Source of the DNA: CAVONV01 sp963697355
GTDB taxonomy: Bacteria; Acidobacteriota; Vicinamibacteria; Marinacidobacterales; DATDRI01
DNA: 64,000 nucleotides
Direction: 5' to 3'
Assembly (NCBI GenBank): GCA_963697355.1
Contig: CAVONV010000032.1
Location: forward strand, 62,001 to 126,000
Shown here one piece after another: positions 1-9,032 of this stretch. Each line of letters opens with the position of its first letter. Positions within the stretch are counted from its first letter, which is position 1. The notes beneath the pieces are model-generated. The model searched no databases. It was not told the DNA's origin and saw only the letters and a program-made list of their open reading frames with translations. The position numbers were made by a program, and so were the translations under genes.

Positions 1-1089
1 ATTGATCCACATGTCGTGGTTGTCGCCGTGCGGCACCTCCTTGCGTTCCCATGTCTTACCCGCGTCGGTGGATTTGAAATATCCTTCAGCCATGCCCCAA
101 AGAATGTCCGGATTCTTCGGATGAGCCTCGAGGTTGCAGTAATAGAAGGGACGGTTCCGGATAGGCTGAAAGTCCGTCACTTGATTCCAAGTTTCCCCTT
201 GATCGTCGGAGCGATAAACCCCGCCGTCCTTTTCAGGAGCTTCCATGAGAACGTACACGCGATTCGGGTCGCCCGCCGACACCGCGAGGTCCGACTTACC
301 GCGAAGCCCGGTCGGAAGACCATCGGTCAACTGTTTCCAGTTGTCTCCCCCGTCGGTTGACTTGTAAACGCCACCCTCTTCTCCTCCACTGATGATAGTC
401 CAAGGCTTTCGCTCGGCTCTCCACATCGAGGCATAGATCGTATTGGGATTGTCCGGTGCGAACTCGAGGTCGACCGCACCGGTCTTGTCCGAAACAAAGA
501 GGACCTTCTCCCATGTAGAACCTCCATCCTTAGACCGGTAGACACCTCGCTCCGGATTGGGGGCAAAGGGATTTCCAATGGCCGCTACATACACCAAGTC
601 GGCATTCTTGGGGTGAATGAGAACCGCACCGGAGTTACCGGTGTTCTCTAGTCCGACGTGATTCCAGGTCTTGCCGGCGTCCGTTGATTTATAGACGCCC
701 TTGCCGATAATGACGTTGCTTCGCAATCCGTCCGAGCCCGTCGCGACATAGACAATGTTGGGATCGGTGTCCGCCACACGAATGGCTCCAATGGAGCCTG
801 TGGCAAAGTAGCCGTCCGAGATGGGGAGCCAAGTGTTTCCATAGTTGGTGGTTTTCCAAACACCTCCTCCGCTTGCCCCCATGTAGAAGGTGGAAGGTTG
901 ATCGCGGTGGCCGGCCACTGCCGTCGCTCGTCCTCCACGTGATGGCCCGACCATTCTGTATTTCATTCCTTTGAACAGATCCGGCGAGTAGACCTCATTG
1001 GTGTCCGCACCGGTCTCTGCGACGATCTCCCCCGCCGAAACGACGACGAGAACCGCCAAAGCGGCTGCAATAAAGATCTTCATACGCAT
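1..1089 (-). CDS. BNR/sortilin-like beta-propeller exoprotein, C-terminus beyond window
   Basis: The N-terminal 363 codons are visible and the frame stays open to the left edge, so the gene is partial. The start ATG at 1089 has GGAGG six bases upstream. Residues 1-25 form a signal peptide (MRMKIFIAAALAVLVVVSAG). The rest is a run of BNR/Asp-box repeats of the form Y-x-S-x-D-x-G-x-T-W, for example VYKSTDAGKTWNHVG, VYRSKDGGSTWEKV and VYKSTDGGDNWKQL, each followed by a strand such as DPNRVYV. This is the VPS10/sortilin or WD40/YVTN/BNR-like fold, normally an exported multi-bladed propeller of about 1000 residues. A full-length relative of the same type lies at 54151-57147. Family assignment is firm; substrate and function are unknown. 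Confidence 0.9.
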   Translation of the reverse strand, partial: MRMKIFIAAALAVLVVVSAGEIVAETGADTNEVYSPDLFKGMKYRMVGPSRGGRATAVAGHRDQPSTFYMGASGGGVWKTTNYGNTWLPISDGYFATGSIGAIRVADTDPNIVYVATGSDGLRSNVIIGKGVYKSTDAGKTWNHVGLENTGNSGAVLIHPKNADLVYVAAIGNPFAPNPERGVYRSKDGGSTWEKVLFVSDKTGAVDLEFAPDNPNTIYASMWRAERKPWTIISGGEEGGVYKSTDGGDNWKQLTDGLPTGLRGKSDLAVSAGDPNRVYVLMEAPEKDGGVYRSDDQGETWNQVTDFQPIRNRPFYYCNLEAHPKNPDILWGMAEGYFKSTDAGKTWERKEVPHGDNHDMWIN

Positions 1090-1491
1090 AGTTTGCCTCC
1101 CGAAGCTTATGGCTCAATTGAAGTTATTGAAGCCAATGAATCTGCTGGGCAGAACACTCTTCTGTCACTCGAGGTACTCCAATGGCGCGATGATATACGT
1201 CCGGCGCCCCGAAGACAAGCGCCGACTCGCCGTAGCCGCCGATGAATCAGCCTCGTCTTCAAGGGCTCGATATACGGCACGGTTGGATCGTTCCGAAGTT
1301 TAACGTCAATAGCTTCTCCGCGAGCTTGGGCGCCCTCAGCAGAGCCCCTCGTTTAATGGGCGAGCAAACTGCGGAGCGCCATCCCCCGGTTTGCCCGTCA
1401 GGCCCAGTTTCGACTATCATTTCCCGCTTTGATGAACCTCACCACCTTACTTATGGTTTGAACCCAATCGACAATCTGCCCAGGAGGATTG
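1090..1491. other. intergenic, divergent promoter region
   Basis: About 400 bases between two divergent genes. Short open frames here have no ribosome-binding site or recognisable protein. It should hold promoters for both the BNR gene on the minus strand and the barrel gene on the plus strand, but I see no convincing -35/-10 pair. Confidence 0.4.
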
Positions 1492-3099
1492 ATGAAGCGC
1501 ACCTTTGCCAGCACCATGGGAGTCGTCTTGGTGACATCTGTGTTTGTGGGCTCTTGGACACCAGCACGTGCCGCTACCCCATCGGAAACCACCAAGGGAT
1601 GCGAATCGAATGAGGTAGAGAACTGCATCAACCCGTCACCCTCCAGCGACAACCGATTCAGCGACGACTCCACCACGCCGGAGCCTATGCTGTTCTCATT
1701 TACATCACTGGCCCGACACCAGCGATCGTGGCTCTACACTCACGAGTTCTCACTGCAGTCGAGCAGCACTAGCCCCGTTACCTCCCACTCCCGCCAATCG
1801 TTCTCAGCCTCCACCCGAGAGCCGGAAGCCCCGACGCCCGGAGAGTTCAACATCACCGCTTATGGGGGCCGCGGGCTCATCAGAGCAAGCTCTCCCAATA
1901 CGCTGCCTTCTGGCGACCTAGCTGCAGGCTTCTACGTGGTGAACCACGACCGCAACCCCGGCGACGTCGACTTCTTCGACTTCCCCATCCAGGTGGCGTT
2001 GGGTTTGCCGGGGCGAACCAGCTTTTTTTTCAGTGGGTCGCCTACCTTTCGGACCAACAGCGTCGCCCAAGAACCGCTGGGCTATCCGGTTCCGCCACTC
2101 GACCTATTCATCGACACTTACCAGGGTAATGCTCAACGACCCGGGCCACTCTTTCTCTACGCTCAAGAGGCACCCTACAAGACCTACTTCGTACCGAACG
2201 TCGTCATCGATCCGCCGGGACACGGAGCCTTTGCTTCCTCTACGGGAGATTTCTTCGTTGGCGGCAAGGTGAATTTCTTGTCTGAGGAAAGGGACGACAG
2301 CTTGGGTTTCGGTATTCGACTCTACGCGGAGATTGGGACCGAGACACCTGAGTACAACATGACGACCACGGATTCTGAGTGGCGTCAGTATGCCGGGGTC
2401 TCGGGCGAAACGGACTACGGCTTGGATTTCCTGTTCTCGAAGGCGCTCTGGATTACGGAGCTTCTGGTGAATGTGGGATACAAAAAAATCGGCGATCCGG
2501 ACCGAGGGCTCCGGGTCCAATACGTTGATTCCTCCCAGAATACACCAGAAGGTTTTTTGGTCGGTGAGCCCGTCGAGACCAAGCTCAATCTCCACGACCA
2601 TCTCATCATGACCGGGGGCGTCGACCTCCCCGCTTTCAAGATCAAAGGCCACCAGCAATGGCTCATGGCCGAGTTCACCTATACCCGCTATATCGGCAAC
2701 GGGACGACGGTGGAAAGGCTGGTTCATCCGGCCGAAATGCGGCTAGGGTGGCAGATGAACATTCCCGGCTACAGAAACTTGTCCATTGGAATCGGCTGGC
2801 AGCTTCTGTTCAACGATGCGGGTGACGGGGACTATCGGACCACTTTTCTTCAGACGCCGGAAGGCCTAGGCGACATCAACTTCAGCGAGCTCGTCGACCC
2901 TGGACTCTCTGAAGAAGTCCAGCCTTACTTCACAGACCGTGGTGCTACATTCTCCTACAATAGCAGCAAGGTGTTCTCAACGAACAATCCGGCGTTCGAT
3001 GGTTGGCGCAACATCTCGACCGAGCCCGTTAGAATCATCGGACAGGGCGGCGGGAATTGGATTGTCTACATCACATGGCGCATCGCATCTTTGTGGTGA
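1492..3099 (+). CDS. Putative outer-membrane beta-barrel protein
   Basis: An exported protein of 535 residues. ATG 1492 is preferred to the TTG directly before it because AGGAGG lies at 1482-1487. A signal peptide is clear (ending in ...TPARAATPSE). The body alternates short hydrophobic/aromatic strands with polar turns, for example DFFVGGKVNFLSEERDDS followed by LGFGIRLYAEIG, LLVNVGYKKIG and LSIGIGWQLLFND. It ends in a strand with a near-terminal aromatic residue (WIVYITWRIASLW), as expected of a transmembrane beta-barrel. I do not recognise a named family; a porin-like or transport barrel is plausible. It converges with the PagL-like gene, with only three bases between the two stops. Confidence 0.7.
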   Translation: MKRTFASTMGVVLVTSVFVGSWTPARAATPSETTKGCESNEVENCINPSPSSDNRFSDDSTTPEPMLFSFTSLARHQRSWLYTHEFSLQSSSTSPVTSHSRQSFSASTREPEAPTPGEFNITAYGGRGLIRASSPNTLPSGDLAAGFYVVNHDRNPGDVDFFDFPIQVALGLPGRTSFFFSGSPTFRTNSVAQEPLGYPVPPLDLFIDTYQGNAQRPGPLFLYAQEAPYKTYFVPNVVIDPPGHGAFASSTGDFFVGGKVNFLSEERDDSLGFGIRLYAEIGTETPEYNMTTTDSEWRQYAGVSGETDYGLDFLFSKALWITELLVNVGYKKIGDPDRGLRVQYVDSSQNTPEGFLVGEPVETKLNLHDHLIMTGGVDLPAFKIKGHQQWLMAEFTYTRYIGNGTTVERLVHPAEMRLGWQMNIPGYRNLSIGIGWQLLFNDAGDGDYRTTFLQTPEGLGDINFSELVDPGLSEEVQPYFTDRGATFSYNSSKVFSTNNPAFDGWRNISTEPVRIIGQGGGNWIVYITWRIASLW

Positions 3100-3102
3100 G
3101 GG

Positions 3103-3735
3103 TTACCAGCGGAGGATGCTGACGCTGAATTGGAAAGAGCTCGAATTAATGCCGGGATTGGGCTGCTTCCTGCCGCCGTTAGATATATGGTGAATCCGAT
3201 AATCGAAATAGAAGACGAATCGGTCGCTTTCGGAATAAGAAATCCCGAGGCCAATCTGTGGCGTGAAGTTGAGGCGAGTTTGGCCTTCGGGAACCTCGTC
3301 TGCGGTTCCCAACACTCCAATGCCAAGAACACCATAGGGTCGCCATCGAGAGCCCGGAGACAAGAAATGACGAGCCAACAAGGTCGCGGAAGCCCCATAG
3401 CTCGTCGTCCCTTGATCGACGAGGAAAACCGGTAGAAACTCGCCGGAGACATCCAAATTGCCACTTAGGAATCCGGGCCCTCGGGAACCGCTGACCACAT
3501 GCCCAATTCGCACGCCCAAAACATAGAAATGAGTGTCCCCCACACCGTCCCATATTTCGTGTGCGATACCCAAGCTGCCAAGGAGTGCGAGCTCCGTCAC
3601 GCCTTTCTGAATTGGATCCACGTTTCCCGCGGTTGGTTTGTCATGGTCTTGGACGTCATCGGCGTGGAGTACCGGCGCGCTACCCGCACATGTGAGAACG
3701 AGTGCCATCACCAAGCGGTTGAAATACAGCATCAT
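3103..3735 (-). CDS. PagL-like acyloxyacyl hydrolase (lipid A 3-O-deacylase family)
   Basis: A 210-residue exported protein with a signal peptide (MMLYFNRLVMALVLTCAGSAPVLHA). The C-terminal part has the PagL signature: YRIHHISNGGRKQPNPGI followed by a closing strand that ends in aromatic W (SFQFSVSILRW). PagL enzymes are eight-stranded outer-membrane barrels that remove the 3-O acyl chain of lipid A, using a His-x-Ser pair and a Glu further on. The His and Ser are present (HIS), but the position where PagL has Glu, fourteen residues after the His, reads Asn here by my alignment from memory. Activity is therefore uncertain. It supports an LPS-containing outer membrane. Confidence 0.78.
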   Translation of the reverse strand: MMLYFNRLVMALVLTCAGSAPVLHADDVQDHDKPTAGNVDPIQKGVTELALLGSLGIAHEIWDGVGDTHFYVLGVRIGHVVSGSRGPGFLSGNLDVSGEFLPVFLVDQGTTSYGASATLLARHFLSPGSRWRPYGVLGIGVLGTADEVPEGQTRLNFTPQIGLGISYSESDRFVFYFDYRIHHISNGGRKQPNPGINSSSFQFSVSILRW

Positions 3736-3966
3736 CGTCTACTAAAACCTCGGACGCGAGCGTCCCTTTGTCTGCCAAGTCGGAGAAGATTGCGTAGCAT
3801 AAGTAATGACACCGATCAGATCAAACGAAAGAAATCGTTGTAGGGGTGCAGAGAACAGAAGCCAGAGGCCAGTGAAAACTTTAGGTCGTCCCTGATATGA
3901 TCTGCTCCATTGTGACGTGAGAGTTCAACATCTATTCGCAAGATTGCGGCAGTGGGTTGAAGAACG

Positions 3967-6180
3967 ATGAGTGACGAAGCGTCCCCAATGAACTCGGCAA
4001 GCCCCACCCCACCCAAAAAGAAGCGACTCGGCCTTTCCACCCAAATCCTCATTGCACTCGCGGGTGGGCTGGCTAGTGGTCTCTTTTTTGGTGAGCACTG
4101 CGCCGGTCTCAAAGTCGTCGGCGATGTCTTCATCGGCCTCCTGCAAATGACGGTCTTGCCTTACATTACTGTCGCAATGGTCGCCAACATCGGGCGACTG
4201 TCCTTCGCCCAAGGAAAGTCCCTTTTTTTCAAGGGAGCGATTGTTCTCCTTCTGTTGTGGGGTATCGCTCTCCTAGCCATTACCACCACGGCGTTGGCAT
4301 TTCCCGAAATGGAGACGGGTTCGTTCTTCAGCACGACGACTCTGGAGGAGCCGACGAGACCGGACCTGGTCGGGCTCTTTGTTCCGTTCAACGTTTTCAA
4401 CGCGCTCGTCCAAGATGTGGTTCCCGCCGTCGTCGTCTTTTGCATCTTTATGGGTCTAGCTCTCATGGGCATGGAGGGAAAGGAACCCTTGCTCGACTTC
4501 CTCGACGTCATTTCCCAAGCGCTCATGCGCGTGAACGGCTACGTGGTGAAGCTCACACCCGTCGGCGTTTTCGCGATGTTGGCCAGCACCGCGGGGACGC
4601 TTACCGTGGAAGAGTTTGGGCGGATCCAGGGCTACCTCATCGCCTACACATTGCTCGTTGGTGTCCTCACGTTCTGGGTTTTCCCCTCGCTCGTCGCGGC
4701 CGTTACATCTTTCACCTACCGGGAAATTCTAAGCGCCTCCAAGACCGCTCTCATCACGGCGTTCGCCACGGGCAAAGTGCTCATCGTGCTTCCCATGCTC
4801 ATCGAAAGCACCAAAGAGCTCTTCAGCCATCCTCAAAGGGTGACATCTAGTCACGACGAGGCGGAAACAACGGTGGACGTACTCTACCCGCTGGCTTATC
4901 CGTTTCCCCACGCCGGCAAGTTGATGGGGCTTCTATTCATACCCTTCGCCGCCTGGTTCCTGGGCAAGCCTTTCGGACCCGTCGACTATCCGGTCTTCTT
5001 GGGTGCGGGGCTTCTCAGCTATTTCGGCGGTCCCATCGTCGCCACGCCGTTCCTGTTGGAGCTCGCTCAGTTACCCTCTGACATGATGCAGCTCTTTCTC
5101 GTGTCCGGCATTTACTGCGGACGGCTCGGCGACCTGTTGGGTGTCATGCACTTAATGACCTTCACGCTCATCACCACAGCGGCAGTTACCGGCCTCCTCC
5201 GCATACAGATGGGCGCGCTCGCCCGTGGATTGGGTGTAACCGCCGCCTTGGCGTTCGTGTGCATCGTGGGAACTCGTGGCTACCTGGCTCGCACCTTCGA
5301 GGGCGCCTACCAGAAGACGGACGTGTTGGCCGTGATGAACGCCATCAATGAGCCGGTAGACTTCGTCGTGCTCGAGACGAGCGAACCCAACCCCGTACCT
5401 CTCGAGCCAGGCCAATCCCGACTCGACCGGTTGATGCAGCGAGGTGTGCTACGTGTCGGATTCGATCCGCAACAGTTCCCCTTCACCTTCTTCAATCGAA
5501 AAGGCGATCTCGTCGGATTCGACGTGGAGATGGCTCACGAGTTTGCGCGAGCGACGGAGCTTCGTATCGAGTTCGTGCCGTTGAACCTCAACGAGGCCAC
5601 CGAAAAACTCGAAGCCGACCACGTTGACATCGTCATGTCGGGTCTCGTTGCCAATTTGGTACGCGCAGCGGAAACGGAGATTTCGCAAGACTATATGGAT
5701 GTGCATGGCTCATTTCTCGTCCTCGACAAGAAAAGGCGTGACTTCGAGAGTATGGAGAGCATCCGTAAGAACAAGAATGTAACTCTCGCGATCGCCGACG
5801 AGACCATTGCTCTCAACGTCCACCGACTCTTGCCTGATGTGCGCATCCGGAACGTCGAGACCATCGGCGAGTTCTTCGAATCGCCCGAGCCCATTGCCGA
5901 TGCCCTCGTGATCACGGCCGAAGCAGGCTTTGCCTGGACAATCGTCTACCCCGAGTACAGCGTGGTCGTGCCCGAGAAACTGCGCGGCGGCGTGCCCCTC
6001 GTCTACGCCCTCCCAAGAAACGACAGTTCCTTCCAGAATTTCGTTGACCACTGGATCGCGCTGATCCGACGGGACGGAACGATAGACCGCCTCTATAACC
6101 ACTGGATACTTGGCAAGCAGGAAACCGTAAGGGAGCCTCGTTGGAGCATCATCCGAGACGTGTTGCGGTGGGTGGATTAG
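3967..6180 (+). CDS. SDF-type symporter fused to a family-3 solute-binding domain
   Basis: A 737-residue two-part protein. Residues about 20-430 are a multi-span membrane region resembling the dicarboxylate/amino acid:cation symporter (SDF, DctA/GltP) family, e.g. LLQMTVLPYITVAMVANIG and the following helices. Residues about 480-720 form a periplasmic substrate-binding domain like SBP_bac_3: LMQRGVLRVGFDPQQFPF, DLVGFDVEMAHEFARA, and a second lobe with VTLAIADETIALNVHRLL. In the membrane part, the Ser-rich HP1 motif of classical members is replaced by AFATGKVLIVLP, and I find no NMDGT motif. So it is a divergent clade, not a standard glutamate carrier. The binding domain suggests uptake of an amino acid or small acid captured in the periplasm. 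No good Shine-Dalgarno precedes ATG 3967. Confidence 0.85.
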   Translation: MSDEASPMNSASPTPPKKKRLGLSTQILIALAGGLASGLFFGEHCAGLKVVGDVFIGLLQMTVLPYITVAMVANIGRLSFAQGKSLFFKGAIVLLLLWGIALLAITTTALAFPEMETGSFFSTTTLEEPTRPDLVGLFVPFNVFNALVQDVVPAVVVFCIFMGLALMGMEGKEPLLDFLDVISQALMRVNGYVVKLTPVGVFAMLASTAGTLTVEEFGRIQGYLIAYTLLVGVLTFWVFPSLVAAVTSFTYREILSASKTALITAFATGKVLIVLPMLIESTKELFSHPQRVTSSHDEAETTVDVLYPLAYPFPHAGKLMGLLFIPFAAWFLGKPFGPVDYPVFLGAGLLSYFGGPIVATPFLLELAQLPSDMMQLFLVSGIYCGRLGDLLGVMHLMTFTLITTAAVTGLLRIQMGALARGLGVTAALAFVCIVGTRGYLARTFEGAYQKTDVLAVMNAINEPVDFVVLETSEPNPVPLEPGQSRLDRLMQRGVLRVGFDPQQFPFTFFNRKGDLVGFDVEMAHEFARATELRIEFVPLNLNEATEKLEADHVDIVMSGLVANLVRAAETEISQDYMDVHGSFLVLDKKRRDFESMESIRKNKNVTLAIADETIALNVHRLLPDVRIRNVETIGEFFESPEPIADALVITAEAGFAWTIVYPEYSVVVPEKLRGGVPLVYALPRNDSSFQNFVDHWIALIRRDGTIDRLYNHWILGKQETVREPRWSIIRDVLRWVD

Positions 6181-6194
6181 TGGGTGAAAACTAG

Positions 6195-6226
6195 TACTCG
6201 AGTACTCGAGTACTCAAGTACTCAAG
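6195..6226. repeat. Four tandem 8-bp units (TACTCGAG/TACTCAAG)
   Basis: Two copies of TACTCGAG are followed by two of TACTCAAG just after the symporter stop. The units are themselves near-palindromic. They resemble the AAGAA/ACTC words found in other spacers of this window (12951, 18903, 23147, 60880). Confidence 0.85.
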
Positions 6227-6372
6227 AATCAGGAACGGATCCGCTGTGTTCTGGGTACTGAGCTCTGGGCACATTCCCCCAAATGTTGAAGTCGGCACTT
6301 GATCTGACAATCACGAAGCAGGAACTAGGATTCCGACTGACACTTTGGCCAGCGCGCCGCCCTCCTCAGTCT

Positions 6373-6687
6373 CTAGGAACGCCCTCGGAAAATAAGAGAA
6401 GACAGAGTCATTACAGCGGCGAACGTGACAAAGGCACCAAACATGATGGCAGCCGATTTCAGAGTTGAAAAATCGCCCTTGAGCAAGACTATCAGGAAAC
6501 CCACAATCAAGAGAACAAGACGAACTACTCCAATTGCGTCGAATAGCCAATCAAACCAGCCAAAGACTTCATCCAGAAAGCTATTCCTAGAGAGTTTCAC
6601 CGGGGCTCCCTTTTCGTCTCGCGGATCCCGCAAAGCCTCGCTGTTCCTTCGCATATTCAGATAACCCAAGCGAAAGAATGTCGTCAC
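6373..6687 (-). CDS. Small predicted membrane protein, unknown
   Basis: An open frame of 104 codons with two strongly hydrophobic stretches, VVRLVLLIVGFLIVLL and AAIMFGAFVTFAAVMTLSSLIF, preceded by a charged N-terminal half. It could be an inner-membrane protein with two spans. An internal ATG at 6654 (MRRNSEALRDP) is an alternative start; neither start has a strong ribosome-binding site. No family is recognised. The hydrophobic pattern and lack of a better frame here are the only support. Confidence 0.5.
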   Translation of the reverse strand: MTTFFRLGYLNMRRNSEALRDPRDEKGAPVKLSRNSFLDEVFGWFDWLFDAIGVVRLVLLIVGFLIVLLKGDFSTLKSAAIMFGAFVTFAAVMTLSSLIFRGRS

Positions 6688-6899
6688 ATTCTACGCACAG
6701 TTGGTCTCCCGGCACAACGAGGTGGTCCTCCAATTGAAGGTTCTCTCTAGTGGACGCTGCTACGGTTTGTACGGAAAGAGTCAAGCAGTCGGTCGACTCT
6801 TTGTCAGATCAGATTCAGACTACTACACCTCAGATCAGTTCCGACCACCCAAAGTACTCAAGAGGATTACTGGTTACCCGGTTACTGGGTTTTCTTCGT
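6688..6899. other. spacer with repeat-like words
   Basis: Some 200 bases with no convincing gene. Near 6850-6890 there are AGTACTCAAGAGG and TTACTGGTTACCCGGTTACTGGG, words similar to the intergenic repeat families at 6195 and 53820. Confidence 0.4.
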
Positions 6900-7895
6900 T
6901 TACCATTTGTTGACAAGGGCTATTTTGCCCGTCGCTTTGCCGGCTTCGAGACGGGCGTGAGCTCTACCGACGTCTTCGAAAGTGAAGGTTTCTTCATCGA
7001 CTAGCGGCCGGAGCTTTTTGTCCTCAATGAGGACTCCGGCTCGACGGAGTATCTCACCATGAGCCGAACGACCGCGGCCCCTCAGAAGCGGCAGCAGCAT
7101 GAAAACAACATGCAGCGTCAACCCCTTACCGTGGAGCGGACTGAGATCGTGTGTAGACCGAGCGGCGATGGTTACGACGACCCCGTTATCGGCCGCCGCC
7201 TCAAAAGAATGATCCATGGTGTCCGTACCTACGGTATCGAAAACGACATCAAAACCCTCTCCATCCGTGCACTCTGCAACGTAGTCGGCGACACTTGTGT
7301 CCTTATAGAGGATGACGTGGTCCGCCCCAAGTTGTTTCGCCGCTGCCGCCTTTCGATCGCTGGAGACCGTCGCACAAACCTCTGCACCCGCCTGTTTCGC
7401 CAACTGAACTCCGATGTGACCCACTCCACCCGCGCCTCCATGTACTAGGACCTTTTGGCCTGGCCGTACGTTTGCACGATCGACGATAGCGTTCCACGCC
7501 GTGATGGTTACCAATGGGAGAACACCGGCTTCGGTCATCGAGAGGTTCTTCGGCTTCGGAGCAACGAGGTCGGCGTCAGCGACCAGATACTCCGCGAGGG
7601 CCCCTCCTAGTCCCTTTATTCCGCCGGCGCAGGCATAGACTTCATCCCCAGGTTTCAATGAAGTCACACCGTCACCAATCTCCTCGACGACGCCGGCCAC
7701 ATCTCCATGAAGCACAGCCGGGAAATCCGGAGACACCGCCGGCACCGCACCGCTTCGTATCTTTGTATCAATGGGATTCACGCTCGAACCGGCGACCTTG
7801 ATCAAAACATTTCCAGGCTGGGAGACGGGTTTTTCTGTCTCGGCCATCTCGAACACATTGGGAGCTCCGAATCTTCGAATGACCATCACCTTCAT
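6900..7895 (-). CDS. NADP-dependent zinc-less alcohol dehydrogenase / quinone oxidoreductase
   Basis: A 331-residue cytosolic MDR-superfamily oxidoreductase. I place the start at ATG 7895 (MKVMVIRRFGAPNVFEM) because AGGAGG sits seven bases upstream; a frame extension to 7925 lacks one. It has the N-terminal GroES-like fold (VLIKVAGSSVNPIDTKIRSG, FPAVLHGDVAGVV), then a Rossmann domain with the NADPH-binding loop VLVHGGAGGVGHIGVQLAKQ. Zinc-binding cysteines are absent, as in quinone reductases of the QOR/zeta-crystallin type. It ends KATGKIALVNKW, a usual family ending. It probably reduces quinones or alpha,beta-unsaturated carbonyls; the substrate cannot be fixed from sequence. It stands alone. 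Confidence 0.92.
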   Translation of the reverse strand: MKVMVIRRFGAPNVFEMAETEKPVSQPGNVLIKVAGSSVNPIDTKIRSGAVPAVSPDFPAVLHGDVAGVVEEIGDGVTSLKPGDEVYACAGGIKGLGGALAEYLVADADLVAPKPKNLSMTEAGVLPLVTITAWNAIVDRANVRPGQKVLVHGGAGGVGHIGVQLAKQAGAEVCATVSSDRKAAAAKQLGADHVILYKDTSVADYVAECTDGEGFDVVFDTVGTDTMDHSFEAAADNGVVVTIAARSTHDLSPLHGKGLTLHVVFMLLPLLRGRGRSAHGEILRRAGVLIEDKKLRPLVDEETFTFEDVGRAHARLEAGKATGKIALVNKW

Positions 7896-8447
7896 AGCTT
7901 TCTCCTCCTCTAGATGCCCGGCCATTTTACTTCGTTACTGGGTCGCGGAGCAGTTTGCAGTCGGCCGAGCCATCAAAGGAAGCAGCAAAAAACATCCTAA
8001 ATCCAAGAACTGATCCTCCGACGCAGGAGGGACGTTTTTTCAAGAATCGTGGTTGGGTTCAACCACCTCCGGGACCGGCATTTGATATTGGTACAACATC
8101 TTGCTATTTTCTTTTTGCGGGAAAACTCTCAGGCACATGCCCGTGTCTCAGAGGATGAACCACGAGACGAGCTATAGAGGGACCAGGGCAAGCCAAGATT
8201 GCAGCCAATGGATCGACCCAAGTGATTGAATACAGGGCAATTTCCCGCCCGGCCTCTAGGATTTCCACTTCCAACGAAGGAGCGGATTCGTCGGTCGTGG
8301 CAAGTGCAGTCAAACCCCCACCCACAAAGGAGCGATGCGGGAGTACCCGGTCTGGGTCTCCCAATTCACAACATTTACTGAGAGAAGGACGGTTGCCTGT
8401 GAGCAGCGCTCGGCTCAGGTCAGCCGGTCCGGAATAGGAGCAGCGTC
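7896..8447. other. 550-base spacer ahead of the RRM gene
   Basis: No gene is convincingly supported. A minus-strand frame of 86 codons at 8104-8364 has no ribosome-binding site or recognisable domain. The 3' part forms the leader of the RRM gene; its length leaves room for regulation at the RNA level, but I cannot define a specific structure. Confidence 0.35.
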
Positions 8448-8825
8448 ATTTCACGTAAAATATTTGCCGGGAACTTGAGTTTTGACCTTACTCGTGACGA
8501 TTTAGTCGAGCTTTTCAGCACCGTGGGTCCAGTAGCCGACATCACCTTGCCGGTGGACCGGATGTCAGGACGCCCGCGGGGATTCGCCTTCGTCGAGTTC
8601 GAAAATGACGAGGATGCAGCCAAGGCAGTAGAGACCCTGAACGGCAGAGATTTGGCAGGCCGAGAACTGAGATTGGATGAAGCAAGAGAGCGCGCTCCGC
8701 GCCCCCCTCGCGAGCCTAGCGGCGGTGGTGGTGGTGGCGGCGGATTCGATCCGAGCGGCGGCGGACGTCCCTTCAAGGCCAAAGGCAGCCGTCGCGGAAT
8801 CCGCGGACGGAAGCGCGGCTTCTAG
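8448..8825 (+). CDS. RRM-domain RNA-binding protein, start codon ATT
   Basis: A single RNA recognition motif followed by a Gly-rich, Arg-rich tail (125 codons from ATT). RNP-2 is KIFAGNLSF and RNP-1 is RGFAFVEF. The tail contains a GGGGGGGG run and ends GIRGRKRGF. This matches bacterial glycine-rich RNA-binding proteins, which bind single-stranded RNA and are often linked to cold response. The frame has no ATG, GTG or TTG between the in-frame stop at 8400-8402 and TTG 8475; starting at 8475 would cut off RNP-2. ATT at 8448 gives ISRKIFAGNLSF, matching the usual MSRKIFVGNLSF, and AGGAG lies about eight bases before it. Either ATT is the true start or ATG was mutated. Confidence 0.85.
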   Translation: MSRKIFAGNLSFDLTRDDLVELFSTVGPVADITLPVDRMSGRPRGFAFVEFENDEDAAKAVETLNGRDLAGRELRLDEARERAPRPPREPSGGGGGGGGFDPSGGGRPFKAKGSRRGIRGRKRGF

Positions 8826-8871
8826 CCTCCCCGACTAAATTTCTCCGGACTCGTTTTCGAGACTCAACTTC

Positions 8872-8899
8872 GTGGGGGTCGGTATGACCCGACCCCCAC
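8872..8899 (+). terminator. Strong GC hairpin after RRM gene
   Basis: GTGGGGGTCGG (8872-8882) pairs perfectly over 11 bp with CCGACCCCCAC (8889-8899), with a six-base loop. No T-run follows, so it is a terminator-like or mRNA-protecting hairpin and not a canonical intrinsic terminator. Confidence 0.6.
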
Positions 8900-9032
8900 A
8901 TCACTTCCGTGCTCGACCCCTTGATTGGTTGAAGTCCTGCCATCAATACATCGTAACACGATGGTCTAAAACCAACATCCGACATATTTCTGCATTTGGG
9001 ATGTGCACGCCAAGCCGTGTTACAACCCTCTT

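Noticed and set aside
8104..8364. 86-codon minus-strand frame before the RRM gene
   Set aside because: No ribosome-binding site, no domain, and composition does not stand out from the spacer.
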